Assembly: GCF_014190935.1 (NCBI RefSeq)
Contig: NZ_JACHVV010000002.1
Span: forward strand, 186,001-250,000
DNA length: 64,000 nucleotides
Origin: Chryseomonas sp014190935
GTDB taxonomy: Bacteria; Pseudomonadota; Gammaproteobacteria; Pseudomonadales; Pseudomonadaceae
Direction of reading: 5' to 3'
Made by a program: the position numbers and the translations under genes. Position 1 is the stretch's first letter. Each line of letters begins with the position of its first letter. Shown here in pieces: positions 34,495 through 42,606 of the stretch. The notes under the pieces are model-generated. The model worked only from the letters and a program-made list of their open reading frames with translations, searched no databases and was not told the DNA's origin.

Positions 34495-34680
34495 ATGCGA
34501 ACCCAACTGACCCGCTCGATCACCCTGTTCGACAGCCCGGATCATCAGCCTGCGACCACCGAGGTCCCGTCTTCCCCGGGCGGTCGCAGACGCACCCTAC
34601 AGAAGTGGACCAAGACCCTGGTGTTCGGCACCTCGCTCGCCTTCGCGCTCTGCGCGCCACTGCTGCGGCATCTGCACTGA
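34495..34680 (+). CDS. Small hypothetical protein with C-terminal membrane helix, 61 residues
   Basis: The 61-residue product has a polar N-terminal half with Pro, Ser and Arg, including GGRRRTLQKW, and a C-terminal hydrophobic segment (TLVFGTSLAFALCAPLL), suggesting a tail-anchored membrane protein. A GAGG ribosome site precedes the ATG at 34495; an earlier in-frame ATG at 34471 lacks one. It is the last of three small plus-strand genes before the tRNA cluster. The function is unknown. Confidence 0.55.
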   Translation: MRTQLTRSITLFDSPDHQPATTEVPSSPGGRRRTLQKWTKTLVFGTSLAFALCAPLLRHLH

Positions 34681-34738
34681 AGCCGGGTACCAGCGCCAGC
34701 GCTTACGACCCGCTGGCCGCGACCTGAATCGCGGGCAC

Positions 34739-34761
34739 AAAAAAACCGGCGCTGGGCCGGT
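34739..34761 (-). terminator. Terminator of the tRNA-Arg/His/Leu transcript
   Basis: Read on the minus strand, ACCGGC and GCCGGT pair around a five-base loop and are followed by seven T residues, 21 bases after the tRNA-Leu CCA end. Confidence 0.88.
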
Positions 34762-34781
34762 CTTCTGCTGTGCATCTTGAT

Positions 34782-34866
34782 TGGTGCGGACGGAGAGACT
34801 CGAACTCTCACACCTTGCGGCGCCAGAACCTAAATCTGGTGTGTCTACCAATTCCACCACGTCCGC
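34782..34866 (-). tRNA. tRNA-Leu (anticodon UAG)
   Basis: A complete 85-base class II tRNA begins GCGGACG and ends CGTCCGC-A-CCA, with the CCA encoded. It has a long variable arm and an anticodon stem CCAGA/TCTGG around TTTAGGT, which gives UAG. It is last of three minus-strand tRNAs. Confidence 0.95.
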
Positions 34867-34881
34867 GAGACGCTTGAAAGA

Positions 34882-34910
34882 CGAACGCCAGACACGAGGT
34901 CTGGCGTTCG
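34882..34910. other. Perfect hairpin between tRNA-Leu and tRNA-His
   Basis: CGAACGCCAGA and its exact complement TCTGGCGTTCG flank a seven-base loop. It lies in the spacer of the tRNA transcript, without a T tract on the minus strand. It may guide tRNA processing or be a relic of a terminator. Confidence 0.65.
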
Positions 34911-34917
34911 CTGAATA

Positions 34918-34994
34918 TGGGGTGGACGATGGGAATCGAACCCACGACACCAGGAGCCACAATCCTGTGCTCTACCAACTGAGCTACGCCCACC
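34918..34994 (-). tRNA. tRNA-His (anticodon GUG)
   Basis: A 77-base tRNA has anticodon GTG in the loop ATTGTGG, encoded CCA, and the extra 5' G (34994) that faces the C discriminator, the identity feature of tRNA-His. Confidence 0.95.
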
Positions 34995-35028
34995 ATATCT
35001 TACGTGCTTGCCGTCGCCGAACCGCCAA

Positions 35029-35105
35029 TGGCGCGCCCGGCAGGACTCGAACCTGCGACCATCCGCTTAGAAGGCGGATGCTCTATCCAGCTGAGCTACG
35101 GGCGC
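35029..35105 (-). tRNA. tRNA-Arg (anticodon UCU)
   Basis: A 77-base tRNA has acceptor GCGCCCG pairing with CGGGCGC, G discriminator, encoded CCA, and anticodon TCT between the stems CCGCC-side and GCGG. It is the first tRNA of the transcript. Confidence 0.95.
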
Positions 35106-35203
35106 CTGTTACGGCAGCTGCCCTAGCAGAGACTTCCTTGGTGAGAAGCCTCTTGCCTGGCCCTTGTCAGTGACTTGGGCTGTGCTCGGCAAGCGGGGCG
35201 AAT

Positions 35204-35253
35204 GTTATAAAGCTCCCGCCGGTCCGTCAACTAATTTTTAAAAAATTTTTAAG
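35204..35253 (-). promoter_or_regulatory. tRNA operon promoter with UP-like element
   Basis: On the minus strand, TTGACG (35225-35230) and TATAAC (35204-35209) are 15 bases apart. They are preceded by a 23-base nearly pure A/T block (35231-35253) like an UP element and followed by a GC-rich discriminator. This is the layout of stable-RNA promoters. The spacer is shorter than the usual 16-17. Confidence 0.72.
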
Positions 35254-35352
35254 CAGAAGAATGAGTTAGCCGCCGCAGAGGCTTCTCTGTTGTCAGCGGG
35301 CCCGTCCATGCGAAAATAGCCGACCCTTTTCCGTCACCACCAGAAATCGCCC

Positions 35353-36207
35353 ATGACCGCCCAACTGATCGACGGCAAGTCCATTGCCGCCCGCCTGCGC
35401 CAGGATATTGCCCAGCGAGTCTCTCAACGTCGTAGCGCCGGACTGCGCGCCCCTGGCCTCGCCGTCATCCTGGTCGGCAACGATCCCGCCTCGAGCGTCT
35501 ATGTGGCGCACAAGCGCAAGGATTGCCAAGAGGTCGGTTTCGACTCCTATGCCCACGACCTGCCAGCCAGCACTACCCAGGCAGAACTCGAAGCCCTGAT
35601 CGACCGGCTCAACGACGACACCAGCGTCGATGGCATCCTGCTGCAATTGCCGCTGCCGGCGCACCTGGATGCCACTCAGCTCCTGGAACGCATCCGCACC
35701 GACAAGGACGTGGACGGCTTCCACCCCTACAACCTGGGTCGCCTGGCCCAGCGCAATCCCCAGCTGCGCCCCTGTACGCCCAAGGGCATCATGACCCTGC
35801 TGCACAGCACCGGCGTCGACCTCTATGGGCTGGATGCGGTGGTGGTCGGCGCCTCCAACATCGTCGGTCGGCCCATGGCACTGGAGTTGTTGCTGGCCGG
35901 CTGCACCGCCACCGTGACCCACAGATTCACCCGTTCCCTCGAACACCACGTCAGCCAGGCCGATCTGGTGGTGGTCGCCGTGGGCAAGCCGGGACTGGTC
36001 AAGGGTGAATGGATCAAGCCTGGCGCCATCGTCATCGACGTGGGCATCAATCGCCAGGCCGATGGCCGCCTGGTGGGCGATGTGGAATTCGAAAGTGCCT
36101 CTGAGCGCGCCAGCTGGATCACCCCGGTGCCCGGCGGCGTCGGCCCCATGACGCGGGCCTGCCTGCTGGAAAACACGCTGTACGCGGCCGAGCAGCTGCA
36201 CAGCTAG
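35353..36207 (+). CDS. folD: Bifunctional methylenetetrahydrofolate dehydrogenase/cyclohydrolase
   Basis: This 284-residue FolD has the catalytic lysine motif YVAHKRKDC-type (VYVAHKRKDCQEVG), the QLPLPAHLD loop, the NADP motif VVVGASNIVGRPMA and the C-terminal TPVPGGVGPMT. It interconverts methylene-, methenyl- and formyl-tetrahydrofolate in the cytosol. It is divergent from the tRNA operon, the arrangement familiar from other Pseudomonas, and is followed by a bidirectional terminator. Confidence 0.96.
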   Translation: MTAQLIDGKSIAARLRQDIAQRVSQRRSAGLRAPGLAVILVGNDPASSVYVAHKRKDCQEVGFDSYAHDLPASTTQAELEALIDRLNDDTSVDGILLQLPLPAHLDATQLLERIRTDKDVDGFHPYNLGRLAQRNPQLRPCTPKGIMTLLHSTGVDLYGLDAVVVGASNIVGRPMALELLLAGCTATVTHRFTRSLEHHVSQADLVVVAVGKPGLVKGEWIKPGAIVIDVGINRQADGRLVGDVEFESASERASWITPVPGGVGPMTRACLLENTLYAAEQLHS

Positions 36208-36208
36208 C

Positions 36209-36234
36209 AAAACGGGCCCCGCGGGGCCCGTTTT
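36209..36234. terminator. Bidirectional terminator after folD
   Basis: AAAACGGGCCCC and its complement form a perfect inverted repeat with A and T tracts at its ends, between the convergent folD and binding-protein genes. Confidence 0.9.
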
Positions 36235-36249
36235 CCATTCAGCCAACCC

Positions 36250-37101
36250 TCAGGGCAGCCAGGACTTCACGCGATCCGGATGGGCAGCAATCCAGGCCTT
36301 GGCCGCCTCTTCCGGCTTCTTGCCCTCCTCCACGGCCAGCATCACCTCGTTCACCTCGCCCGGCTGCCAGGCGAACTTCTTCAGGAAGTCCCAGACCGGC
36401 TTGGCCTTGGCTTCCAGGGCCGGATTGGCCACGGTGTCCACATGCTCGGAGCCACCGAACACGCCCTTGGGATCCTCGAGGAACTTCAGTTTCCACTTGG
36501 CGAACATCCAGTGCGGCACCCAGCCGGTCACCACGACCGGCTTCTGGTCCTTCTCGGCCCGGGTCAGCTCGGCGATCATGCCGCTGCCCGAACTGGCCAC
36601 CAGCTTGTAGTCCAGGCCATAGTCCTTGATCGCCTGGTCGGCCTTGAGCATGACCCCGGCACCGGCATCGATGCCGACGATACGGCCACCGAAGTCGGCC
36701 TTCTGCGCCTGCAGATCGGCGATGCTGTTGGCCTTGACGTACTCCGGCACGATCAGACCGATCTTGGCGTCGGGGGTGTTGACGTTCAGATCGACCACCT
36801 GATCCTTCATCTTCTCGTAGTAGGCGCCATGGGTGACGGGCAACCAGGCGGACAGCATGGCGTCGAGTTTGCCGCGGGCGACGCCCTGCCACATGATGCC
36901 GGCGGCAACCGGCATGAGCTTGACCTCGTAGCCCAGATTCTGGCGGATCACTTCAGCTGCGGTATGGGTCGTGGCCACGCTATCGGCCCAGCCATCGACG
37001 TAGCCGATGGTGATTTCGGGCTTGGCCGCCTGGGCCAGGCTCATGGCCGAGGTCAGCGCGACACCGAGTCCTATTCCCAACAGTTTCTTCACCATGCTCA
37101 T
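36250..37101 (-). CDS. Periplasmic binding protein for betaine-type quaternary amines (OpuAC family)
   Basis: This 283-residue precursor has a signal peptide (cleavage likely after AQA near 25) and the OpuAC fold: TIGYVDGWADSVATTH, SAWLPVTHGAYYEK and GWVPHWMFAKWKLKFLEDPKGVFGG, rich in the Trp/Tyr/His residues that form aromatic cages for trimethylammonium ligands. No permease or ATPase is next to it, as with orphan choline, betaine or carnitine binding proteins of Pseudomonas. AGAGGA lies before the first ATG; an ATG two codons later is also possible. The exact ligand is unknown. Confidence 0.87.
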   Translation of the reverse strand: MSMVKKLLGIGLGVALTSAMSLAQAAKPEITIGYVDGWADSVATTHTAAEVIRQNLGYEVKLMPVAAGIMWQGVARGKLDAMLSAWLPVTHGAYYEKMKDQVVDLNVNTPDAKIGLIVPEYVKANSIADLQAQKADFGGRIVGIDAGAGVMLKADQAIKDYGLDYKLVASSGSGMIAELTRAEKDQKPVVVTGWVPHWMFAKWKLKFLEDPKGVFGGSEHVDTVANPALEAKAKPVWDFLKKFAWQPGEVNEVMLAVEEGKKPEEAAKAWIAAHPDRVKSWLP

Positions 37102-37364
37102 GCAGCAGTCCTCTCGCTATGGAAGTCGGGCGGTTGCCCCACTCCCATCATTCGGGCAATGCGAGATGGCCACTACCGTCTGGGCGACGCATAACGACCG
37201 GTTAGCGACAAGGGCTGCACTTTTCACGACATGCGATGTCGCTTGACGCAGCCTGTCGACCGCTCTGTAATCGACGCCGCGCAGAAACCTGCACCCGCCG
37301 ATGCAACCTATTGGCGGACCGTTGTCTTACCTACGCTCTCAAGCCCTCTGAAAGGACTCTGTCC

Positions 37365-38675
37365 ATGCGTCTTTCGTTGCGCGTCGCCGCCCTGCTGGGC
37401 GCGCTGTTTTCCGGCCTCTGGGGTACCGCGCACGCGGCCGCCGAAGTGGATGCCGCCACCTATGGCTATCCACTGGTCAATCCGTTCGAAGCCACCATCG
37501 TCACCACGCCGGAAAAATTCCGTCCCGAGCTGCCGCCCGAAAGCACCATCGACCAGGATGACTACAGTCTCAACCTGCGTCCGGAGCGGGAATACCAGCT
37601 GCCTGGCAACTTCTGGCCGGTGAAGAAATTCCACTACCGCCTCGCCCGCCAGGACCATCCGGCGCCGCTGATCTTCCTGATCGCCGGCACCGGGGCCAAC
37701 TATTCCTCGAGTACCCAGGAATATCTCAAGCGGCTGTATTACGCGGCCGGCTACCACGTGGTGCAGCTGTCCTCGCCCACCAGCTGGGACTTCATGGTGT
37801 CGGTGTCGCGCACCGCCACCCCGGGCTACACCCCGCACGATGCCGAGGATCTCTATCGCGCTATGCAGGCGGTGCGCGCCCAGCATCCCAAGCTGCCGGT
37901 CACCGACTACTACCTGACCGGCTACAGCCTGGGCGGCCTGGACGCCGCCTTCGTCTCCTACCTGGACGAGAGCCAGCGCAGCTTCAACTTCAAGAAGGTG
38001 CTGATGGTCAATCCGCCGGTCAATCTGCTGACCTCGGTACGCAACCTGGATCGCCTGGTGCAGACCGAGGTGAAGGGCGTCACCAACAACCGCACATTCT
38101 ACGAGCTGATCCTGTCGAAGCTGACCCGCTACTTCCAGGAGAAGGGCTACGTCGACTTCAACGACGCCGTGGTGCGCGACTTCCAGCGCTCGCCGGAGCG
38201 ACTGAGCAACGAAGAACTGGCCATGCTGATCGGCTCGTCCTTCCGCTTCTCGGCAGCCGACATCGCCTTCACCTCCGACCTGATCAACCGCCGCGGCCTG
38301 ATCACCCCGCCGACCTACCCGATCAGCGAGGGCACCAGCCTGACGCGCTTCTTCGCCCGTTCGCTGCAGTGCGACTTCGACTGCTACATGACCGAGCAGG
38401 TGATGCCCTTCTGGCAAAAGAACTTCAAGGGGCAGAACCTCGACGACCTGGCGCGCAAGTCCAGCCTCATCGCGCTGGAAGACTACCTGAAGAGCAGCCC
38501 GAAGATCGGCGTCATGCACAATGCCGACGACATCATCCTCGGCCCGGGCGACCTCGGTTTCCTGCGCAAGACCTTTGGCGATCGCTTGACCGTCTATCCC
38601 CACGGCGGCCATTGCGGCAATCTCAACTACCGCGTCAACGCGAACGCCATGCTGGAGTTCTTCGCCCGTGGTTAA
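37365..38675 (+). CDS. Exported alpha/beta-hydrolase coupled to mlaA
   Basis: This 436-residue protein has a signal peptide (about 1-25), then a long hydrolase domain. IFLIAGTGANYSS is the oxyanion strand, LTGYSLGGLDAAF holds the nucleophile Ser188, and YPHGGHCGNL holds the catalytic His near residue 416. It should act in the periplasm on an ester, perhaps a lipid. The ATG at 37365 follows AAAGGA. Its last eight bases overlap the GTG start of the mlaA homologue, which suggests a joint job in outer-membrane lipid homeostasis; that is inference. No kinase motif is present. Confidence 0.78.
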   Translation: MRLSLRVAALLGALFSGLWGTAHAAAEVDAATYGYPLVNPFEATIVTTPEKFRPELPPESTIDQDDYSLNLRPEREYQLPGNFWPVKKFHYRLARQDHPAPLIFLIAGTGANYSSSTQEYLKRLYYAAGYHVVQLSSPTSWDFMVSVSRTATPGYTPHDAEDLYRAMQAVRAQHPKLPVTDYYLTGYSLGGLDAAFVSYLDESQRSFNFKKVLMVNPPVNLLTSVRNLDRLVQTEVKGVTNNRTFYELILSKLTRYFQEKGYVDFNDAVVRDFQRSPERLSNEELAMLIGSSFRFSAADIAFTSDLINRRGLITPPTYPISEGTSLTRFFARSLQCDFDCYMTEQVMPFWQKNFKGQNLDDLARKSSLIALEDYLKSSPKIGVMHNADDIILGPGDLGFLRKTFGDRLTVYPHGGHCGNLNYRVNANAMLEFFARG

Positions 38676-39489
38676 GTCCCTGCTCGCTCTCCTCCTGATG
38701 GCCAGTGCCTCGGTCTTCGCCGCCGAATCGAGCCCGCCGCCCTCCTCCACCCTGACCATCGGCTCGGACACCATGCCGGCCGCGCCGGTGGGCGCCGACG
38801 GCTTCAGCAATCCGCTGTCGACCCTGAAGTACAACCCGGGCCTGGACCAGCGCGAATTCGAACGGGCGTCCCTGGTGGCGCTGGACGTCTACGACCCCTT
38901 CGAATCCTGGAATCGCCACGTCTACCACTTCAACTATCGGCTGGACGAATGGGTCCTGCTGCCGGTGGTCAACGGCTATCGCTGGATCACCCCGCGCTTC
39001 GTGCGTTCGGGCGTGAGCAACTTCTTCAGCAACCTGGGCGACGTCAACAACCTGCTCAACAGCCTGCTGCAGTTCAAGGGCCGGCGCGCCCTGGACACCA
39101 CCGGCCGGCTGGTGCTCAACACCACCGTCGGGGTGTTCGGCCTCTGGGACCCGGCGACCCGCGTCGGGCTGATCAAGCAGCCGGAAGACTTCGGCCAGAC
39201 CCTGGGCTTCTATGGCGTGGGTGACGGTCCCTTCCTGATGCTGCCGATCCTCGGTCCGTCCAACCTGCGCGACACCGGTGGCCTGGCAGTGGACTTCGCC
39301 GCCGAGGCGCAGATCAACTTCCTCAACGTCAGCGACGAAAGCGGTCGTCATCCGGAGATCATGGTGCTGCGTGGCATCAACCTCAGGTACGTGACCGACA
39401 TGAGATACGGCCAGCTCAACTCGCCCTTCGAGTACGAGAAGATCCGCTATTTCTACACCAAGGCGCGGGAACTGCAGATCGCCGAATAA
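38668..39489 (+). CDS. mlaA: MlaA/VacJ-family outer-membrane lipid transport protein
   Basis: This 273-residue MlaA homologue has the family core VYDPFESWNRHVYHFNYRLD, FFSNLGDVNNLLNSLLQFK, TTVGVFGLWDPA and EDFGQTLGFYGVGDGPFLMLP. MlaA removes mislocalised phospholipids from the outer leaflet of the outer membrane. Unlike E. coli MlaA, its signal sequence (LLALLLMASASVFAAES) has no lipobox cysteine, so it may be processed by signal peptidase I. The GTG start at 38668 lies within the preceding hydrolase gene. The other mla genes are not in the window. Confidence 0.87.
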   Translation: MVKSLLALLLMASASVFAAESSPPPSSTLTIGSDTMPAAPVGADGFSNPLSTLKYNPGLDQREFERASLVALDVYDPFESWNRHVYHFNYRLDEWVLLPVVNGYRWITPRFVRSGVSNFFSNLGDVNNLLNSLLQFKGRRALDTTGRLVLNTTVGVFGLWDPATRVGLIKQPEDFGQTLGFYGVGDGPFLMLPILGPSNLRDTGGLAVDFAAEAQINFLNVSDESGRHPEIMVLRGINLRYVTDMRYGQLNSPFEYEKIRYFYTKARELQIAE

Positions 39490-39492
39490 GGC

Positions 39493-40629
39493 CTAGGCGC
39501 TGGCGAGAAAGGCCCGCAGCTCGGGCAGGCGGGCCTGGGCGTCGGCCCGCCCCAGCGCCATGAGTTCCTGGCAGTAGGCGGCCTCGAACAGCAGATAGCT
39601 GAGCAGCGCACTGCCCGAAGGCCGGTTCACCCCTACACCCCGCAGCAATTGCCGCAACGCTGGCGGCAGGCGCTTGCGGTGACGGGTGGCGATGTCCGCC
39701 AGCGGCTGGCTGGGCGAGATCACCAGCATCTCCACGGGACGGCAGAAGCGTCCGCTGACCGGATCCCCCGCCGGCAGCGCACTGCTCAGCAGATTGAGAC
39801 GGCGCAGGGTTTCGGTATCGCTGTCCAGGGCATCGACGAAGGTGCTGTTGAGCAGGTGGCCGCCGATCTGCGCGACCGTCGGCGGCCGGCCCTGCAGGCC
39901 GTGCGCGTGTCCCCCTGGCGCGCCGAGTCCGATCACCAGGATGCGATCCGCCCCCAGATGCAGCGCTGGACTGATGGGCGCCGTCTGCCGCACCGAGCCA
40001 TCGCCCAGGAACTCGCGCCCGACCTTCACCGGCGGAAAGAACAGCGGAATGGCCGTGCTGGCCAGCAGGTGGTCGACCGCCAGCCGAGCCGGCACCCCGA
40101 CGCGCCGGTGACGAAACCAGGGATCGAGCGCCCCATGACTCTGGTAGAAGGTCATCGCCTGACCCGAGGCATAGCCGAAGGCCGTGACCGCCACGGCCCG
40201 CAGGGCGCGCTGGCGCAAGGCCGCGGTGATCCCGGAGAAATCCAGCTCGCGGCTGAGCAGCGCTCGCAGGGGAGCGTTGTCGAGCAAGGCCAGGGGTTCC
40301 TGGCGCCAGGCGCCGAACAGCGTCTGCAGGCCGAAACGCGCGGCCTGGCGGGTCGCCCCGGTCCAGTCGCTGCGATAGATCATCGCCGTGTCCAGGTTCG
40401 CCCAGACCGCCGCCAGGCGATCCACCGCTCGGCCGAAATCCAGGGCACCGCAGCCCAGCACGGCGGCGTTGAGCGCCCCCGCCGAGGTACCGACGAGGAT
40501 CGGGAAGGGATTCTCGGAACGCACCGCCAGGGTATCGGCCACCACCTGCAGCACCCCGACCTGATAGGCGGCCCGCGCGCCTCCGCCGGCCAGAATCAGC
40601 CCGGCGCGCCGCTCGCCGCCCAGGCTCAT
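39493..40629 (-). CDS. Patatin-like phospholipase
   Basis: This 378-residue patatin-fold protein has the oxyanion loop GLILAGGGARAAYQVG, the nucleophile Ser49 in VGTSAGALN, and the dyad aspartate in FLGDGSVRQ. No signal peptide is present, so it is likely cytosolic or peripheral at the inner membrane. Its ATG directly follows the TAG of the upstream acyltransferase, making a lipid-related pair. It converges on mlaA, its stop lying three bases after the mlaA stop. The lipid substrate is unknown. Confidence 0.86.
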   Translation of the reverse strand: MSLGGERRAGLILAGGGARAAYQVGVLQVVADTLAVRSENPFPILVGTSAGALNAAVLGCGALDFGRAVDRLAAVWANLDTAMIYRSDWTGATRQAARFGLQTLFGAWRQEPLALLDNAPLRALLSRELDFSGITAALRQRALRAVAVTAFGYASGQAMTFYQSHGALDPWFRHRRVGVPARLAVDHLLASTAIPLFFPPVKVGREFLGDGSVRQTAPISPALHLGADRILVIGLGAPGGHAHGLQGRPPTVAQIGGHLLNSTFVDALDSDTETLRRLNLLSSALPAGDPVSGRFCRPVEMLVISPSQPLADIATRHRKRLPPALRQLLRGVGVNRPSGSALLSYLLFEAAYCQELMALGRADAQARLPELRAFLASA

Positions 40630-41565
40630 CTAGCGCTTCTTCTTCGGATAGAGCTTGGGCTCGCCGGGCGGGCGCGTCTTGAATCGGCGATGGGCCCAGA
40701 GGTACTGCTCGGGCAACTCGCTGACGCAGCGCTCGACCCAGAGATTGATGCGCAGGCAGTCGGCTTCCTCGCTCGCGCCGGGGAAGTCGGCCAGCGGCGG
40801 ATGAACGACCAGGCGATAGCCCGAACCGTCCGCCAGGCGCTCCTGGGTGAAGGGCAGCACCCGCGCCCGTCCCAGGCGGGCGAACTTGGTGGTGGCCGTC
40901 ACGGTGGCCGCCTGGATGCCGAACAGCGGCACGAACAGACTCTGCTTGGCGCCGTAGTCCTGATCGGGCGCGTACCAGATGGCCCGCCCGGCCCGCAGCA
41001 CCTTGAGCATGGCGCGCACGTCCTCGCGCTCGATGGCGGTAGCGTCCTGGTTGTGGCGCTCGCGACCGCGACGCTGGATGAAGTCGAACACCGGATTCTT
41101 GTGCTGGCGGTACATGCCATCGATGGTGTGCCGCTGCCCGAGCAGCGCCGCGCCGATTTCCAGAGTGGTGAAATGCAGCGCCATGAGGATCACGCCCTGA
41201 CCTTCGCGTTGAGCGGCCTGCAGATGCTCGAGGCCTTCGATATGGGCCAGCCGGGCCAGGCGCTGCCGCGGCCACCACCAGCTCATGGCCATCTCCAGCA
41301 GGGCCATGGCGCTGCTGGCGAAATTGCGTCTGAGCAGGCGATCGCGCGCCCGCTCGTCGAGCTGGGGAAAGCAGAGTTCCAGGTTGCGGCGGGCGATGGC
41401 GCGGCGCTGACCGGCGACGTGATAGAAGATCCAGCCGAGTCCCTGGGCGAGCCGCAGCAGCACGGCATAGGGCAGTTGCACCAGCAGCCAGAGCAGACCC
41501 AGCCCCAGCCAGAGCGGCCAATAACGTGGATTGAGAAAGGCGAGGCGGAAAGACGGCCGCTCCAT
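40630..41565 (-). CDS. lpxL: LpxL/HtrB-type lipid A acyltransferase
   Basis: This 311-residue membrane-bound acyltransferase has an N-terminal hydrophobic helix (about 15-35), the H-X4-E catalytic motif HFTTLE (His131, Glu136), YRQHKNPVFDFIQRRGRER, and YAPDQDYG. It transfers a secondary acyl chain to lipid A at the inner membrane. Its position beside minC matches HtrB2 (PA3242) of P. aeruginosa, from memory. The ATG at 41565 fits the family; 150 upstream in-frame codons overlap minC on the other strand and are spurious. Which position it acylates is not deducible. Confidence 0.86.
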   Translation of the reverse strand: MERPSFRLAFLNPRYWPLWLGLGLLWLLVQLPYAVLLRLAQGLGWIFYHVAGQRRAIARRNLELCFPQLDERARDRLLRRNFASSAMALLEMAMSWWWPRQRLARLAHIEGLEHLQAAQREGQGVILMALHFTTLEIGAALLGQRHTIDGMYRQHKNPVFDFIQRRGRERHNQDATAIEREDVRAMLKVLRAGRAIWYAPDQDYGAKQSLFVPLFGIQAATVTATTKFARLGRARVLPFTQERLADGSGYRLVVHPPLADFPGASEEADCLRINLWVERCVSELPEQYLWAHRRFKTRPPGEPKLYPKKKR

Positions 41566-41716
41566 CGGAACTCCTGCATGAAAAGGTCGCGCCATTCTAC
41601 AGGGCTCGCGCAGATTTCCCGTAGCCTTCACAGTCACGGCCCCCCAGACCCGGTGAGGGTTGCGACACGCGGGGCATCCCGTTATAAGTCCCGCCATCCA
41701 AGCACAAGTACCCACC

Positions 41717-42472
41717 ATGACCGCAGCCGATCCTTCCGAAAGCGACTCCGTCTTCCAGCTCAAGGGCAACATGCTCGCCGTGACCGTGCTGGAGCTTCTC
41801 CGCAATGACCTGGGGCGCCTGGACCGGCAACTGGCCCAGAAGGTCGCCCAGGCCCCCAACTTCTTCCAGGAAACGCCGCTGGTGCTCGGCCTCGACAAGC
41901 TCGCCGAGGATGCCGGTCCGCTCGACCTGGGCGCCCTCCTCGACCTCTGCCGCCGGCACGGCCTGCGCACCCTGGCCCTGCGCGCCAGTCGCAGCATGGA
42001 CCTGGCCGCCGCCAACGACTACGACCTGCCGATCCTGCCGCCCAGCTCCGGCGGTCGCGAGCGCCAGGTCGAACCGCGCGATCGCGAACCGGTGAAGCCG
42101 GCGGAACCGGCCAAACCGGCTGCACCGCCCGCCCCGCCGATCAATCCGACCAAGATCATCACCGCCCCGGTGCGCGGCGGCGTGCAGCTCTATGCCCCGG
42201 CCGGTGACCTGGTGGTGCTGGCGCCGGTCAGCCCGGGCGCCGAATTGCTCGCCGACGGCAACATCCATGTCTATGGCCCCATGCGCGGTCGGGCACTGGC
42301 CGGCGTAAAAGGTGATACTAAAGCGCGGATTTTCTGCCAGCAGCTGACCGCGGAACTGCTCTCCATCGCCGGCCAGTACAAGGTCGCCGAGGACCTGCGA
42401 CGCCATCCACAATGGGGCAATCCGGTACAGGTCAGCCTGGTGGGAGATGTGTTGAACATCACCCGTCTTTAA
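41717..42472 (+). CDS. minC: Septum site-determining protein MinC
   Basis: This 251-residue division inhibitor has the MinC N-domain (about 10-110) with FQLKGNMLAVTVLEL, a Pro/Ala-rich linker (about 120-143), and the beta-helical C-domain with PVRGGVQLYAP, NIHVYGPMRGRALAG and ARIFCQQLTAELLSIAG, which binds MinD. It blocks FtsZ polymerisation away from midcell. The ATG at 41717 gives the normal length. minD starts 134 bases downstream. Confidence 0.95.
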   Translation: MTAADPSESDSVFQLKGNMLAVTVLELLRNDLGRLDRQLAQKVAQAPNFFQETPLVLGLDKLAEDAGPLDLGALLDLCRRHGLRTLALRASRSMDLAAANDYDLPILPPSSGGRERQVEPRDREPVKPAEPAKPAAPPAPPINPTKIITAPVRGGVQLYAPAGDLVVLAPVSPGAELLADGNIHVYGPMRGRALAGVKGDTKARIFCQQLTAELLSIAGQYKVAEDLRRHPQWGNPVQVSLVGDVLNITRL

Positions 42473-42606
42473 CGGATACTTCCGCGAATTTTTCGCACTT
42501 GGCGCCTAAGCCGCCAACGGCAACACGAAGCGCGACACTGCCTGCAATCTCGTCACCGAGGGCACCGAGTCGCTTCAGTTATTACTTTCGATCAAGGTGA
42601 ATCAGT

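Noticed and set aside
34739..35105. A fourth tRNA (Pro) as in the P. aeruginosa tRNA cluster
   Set aside because: Only Arg, His and Leu genes can be folded here; the sequence between tRNA-Arg and folD has no tRNA-like acceptor or T-arm.
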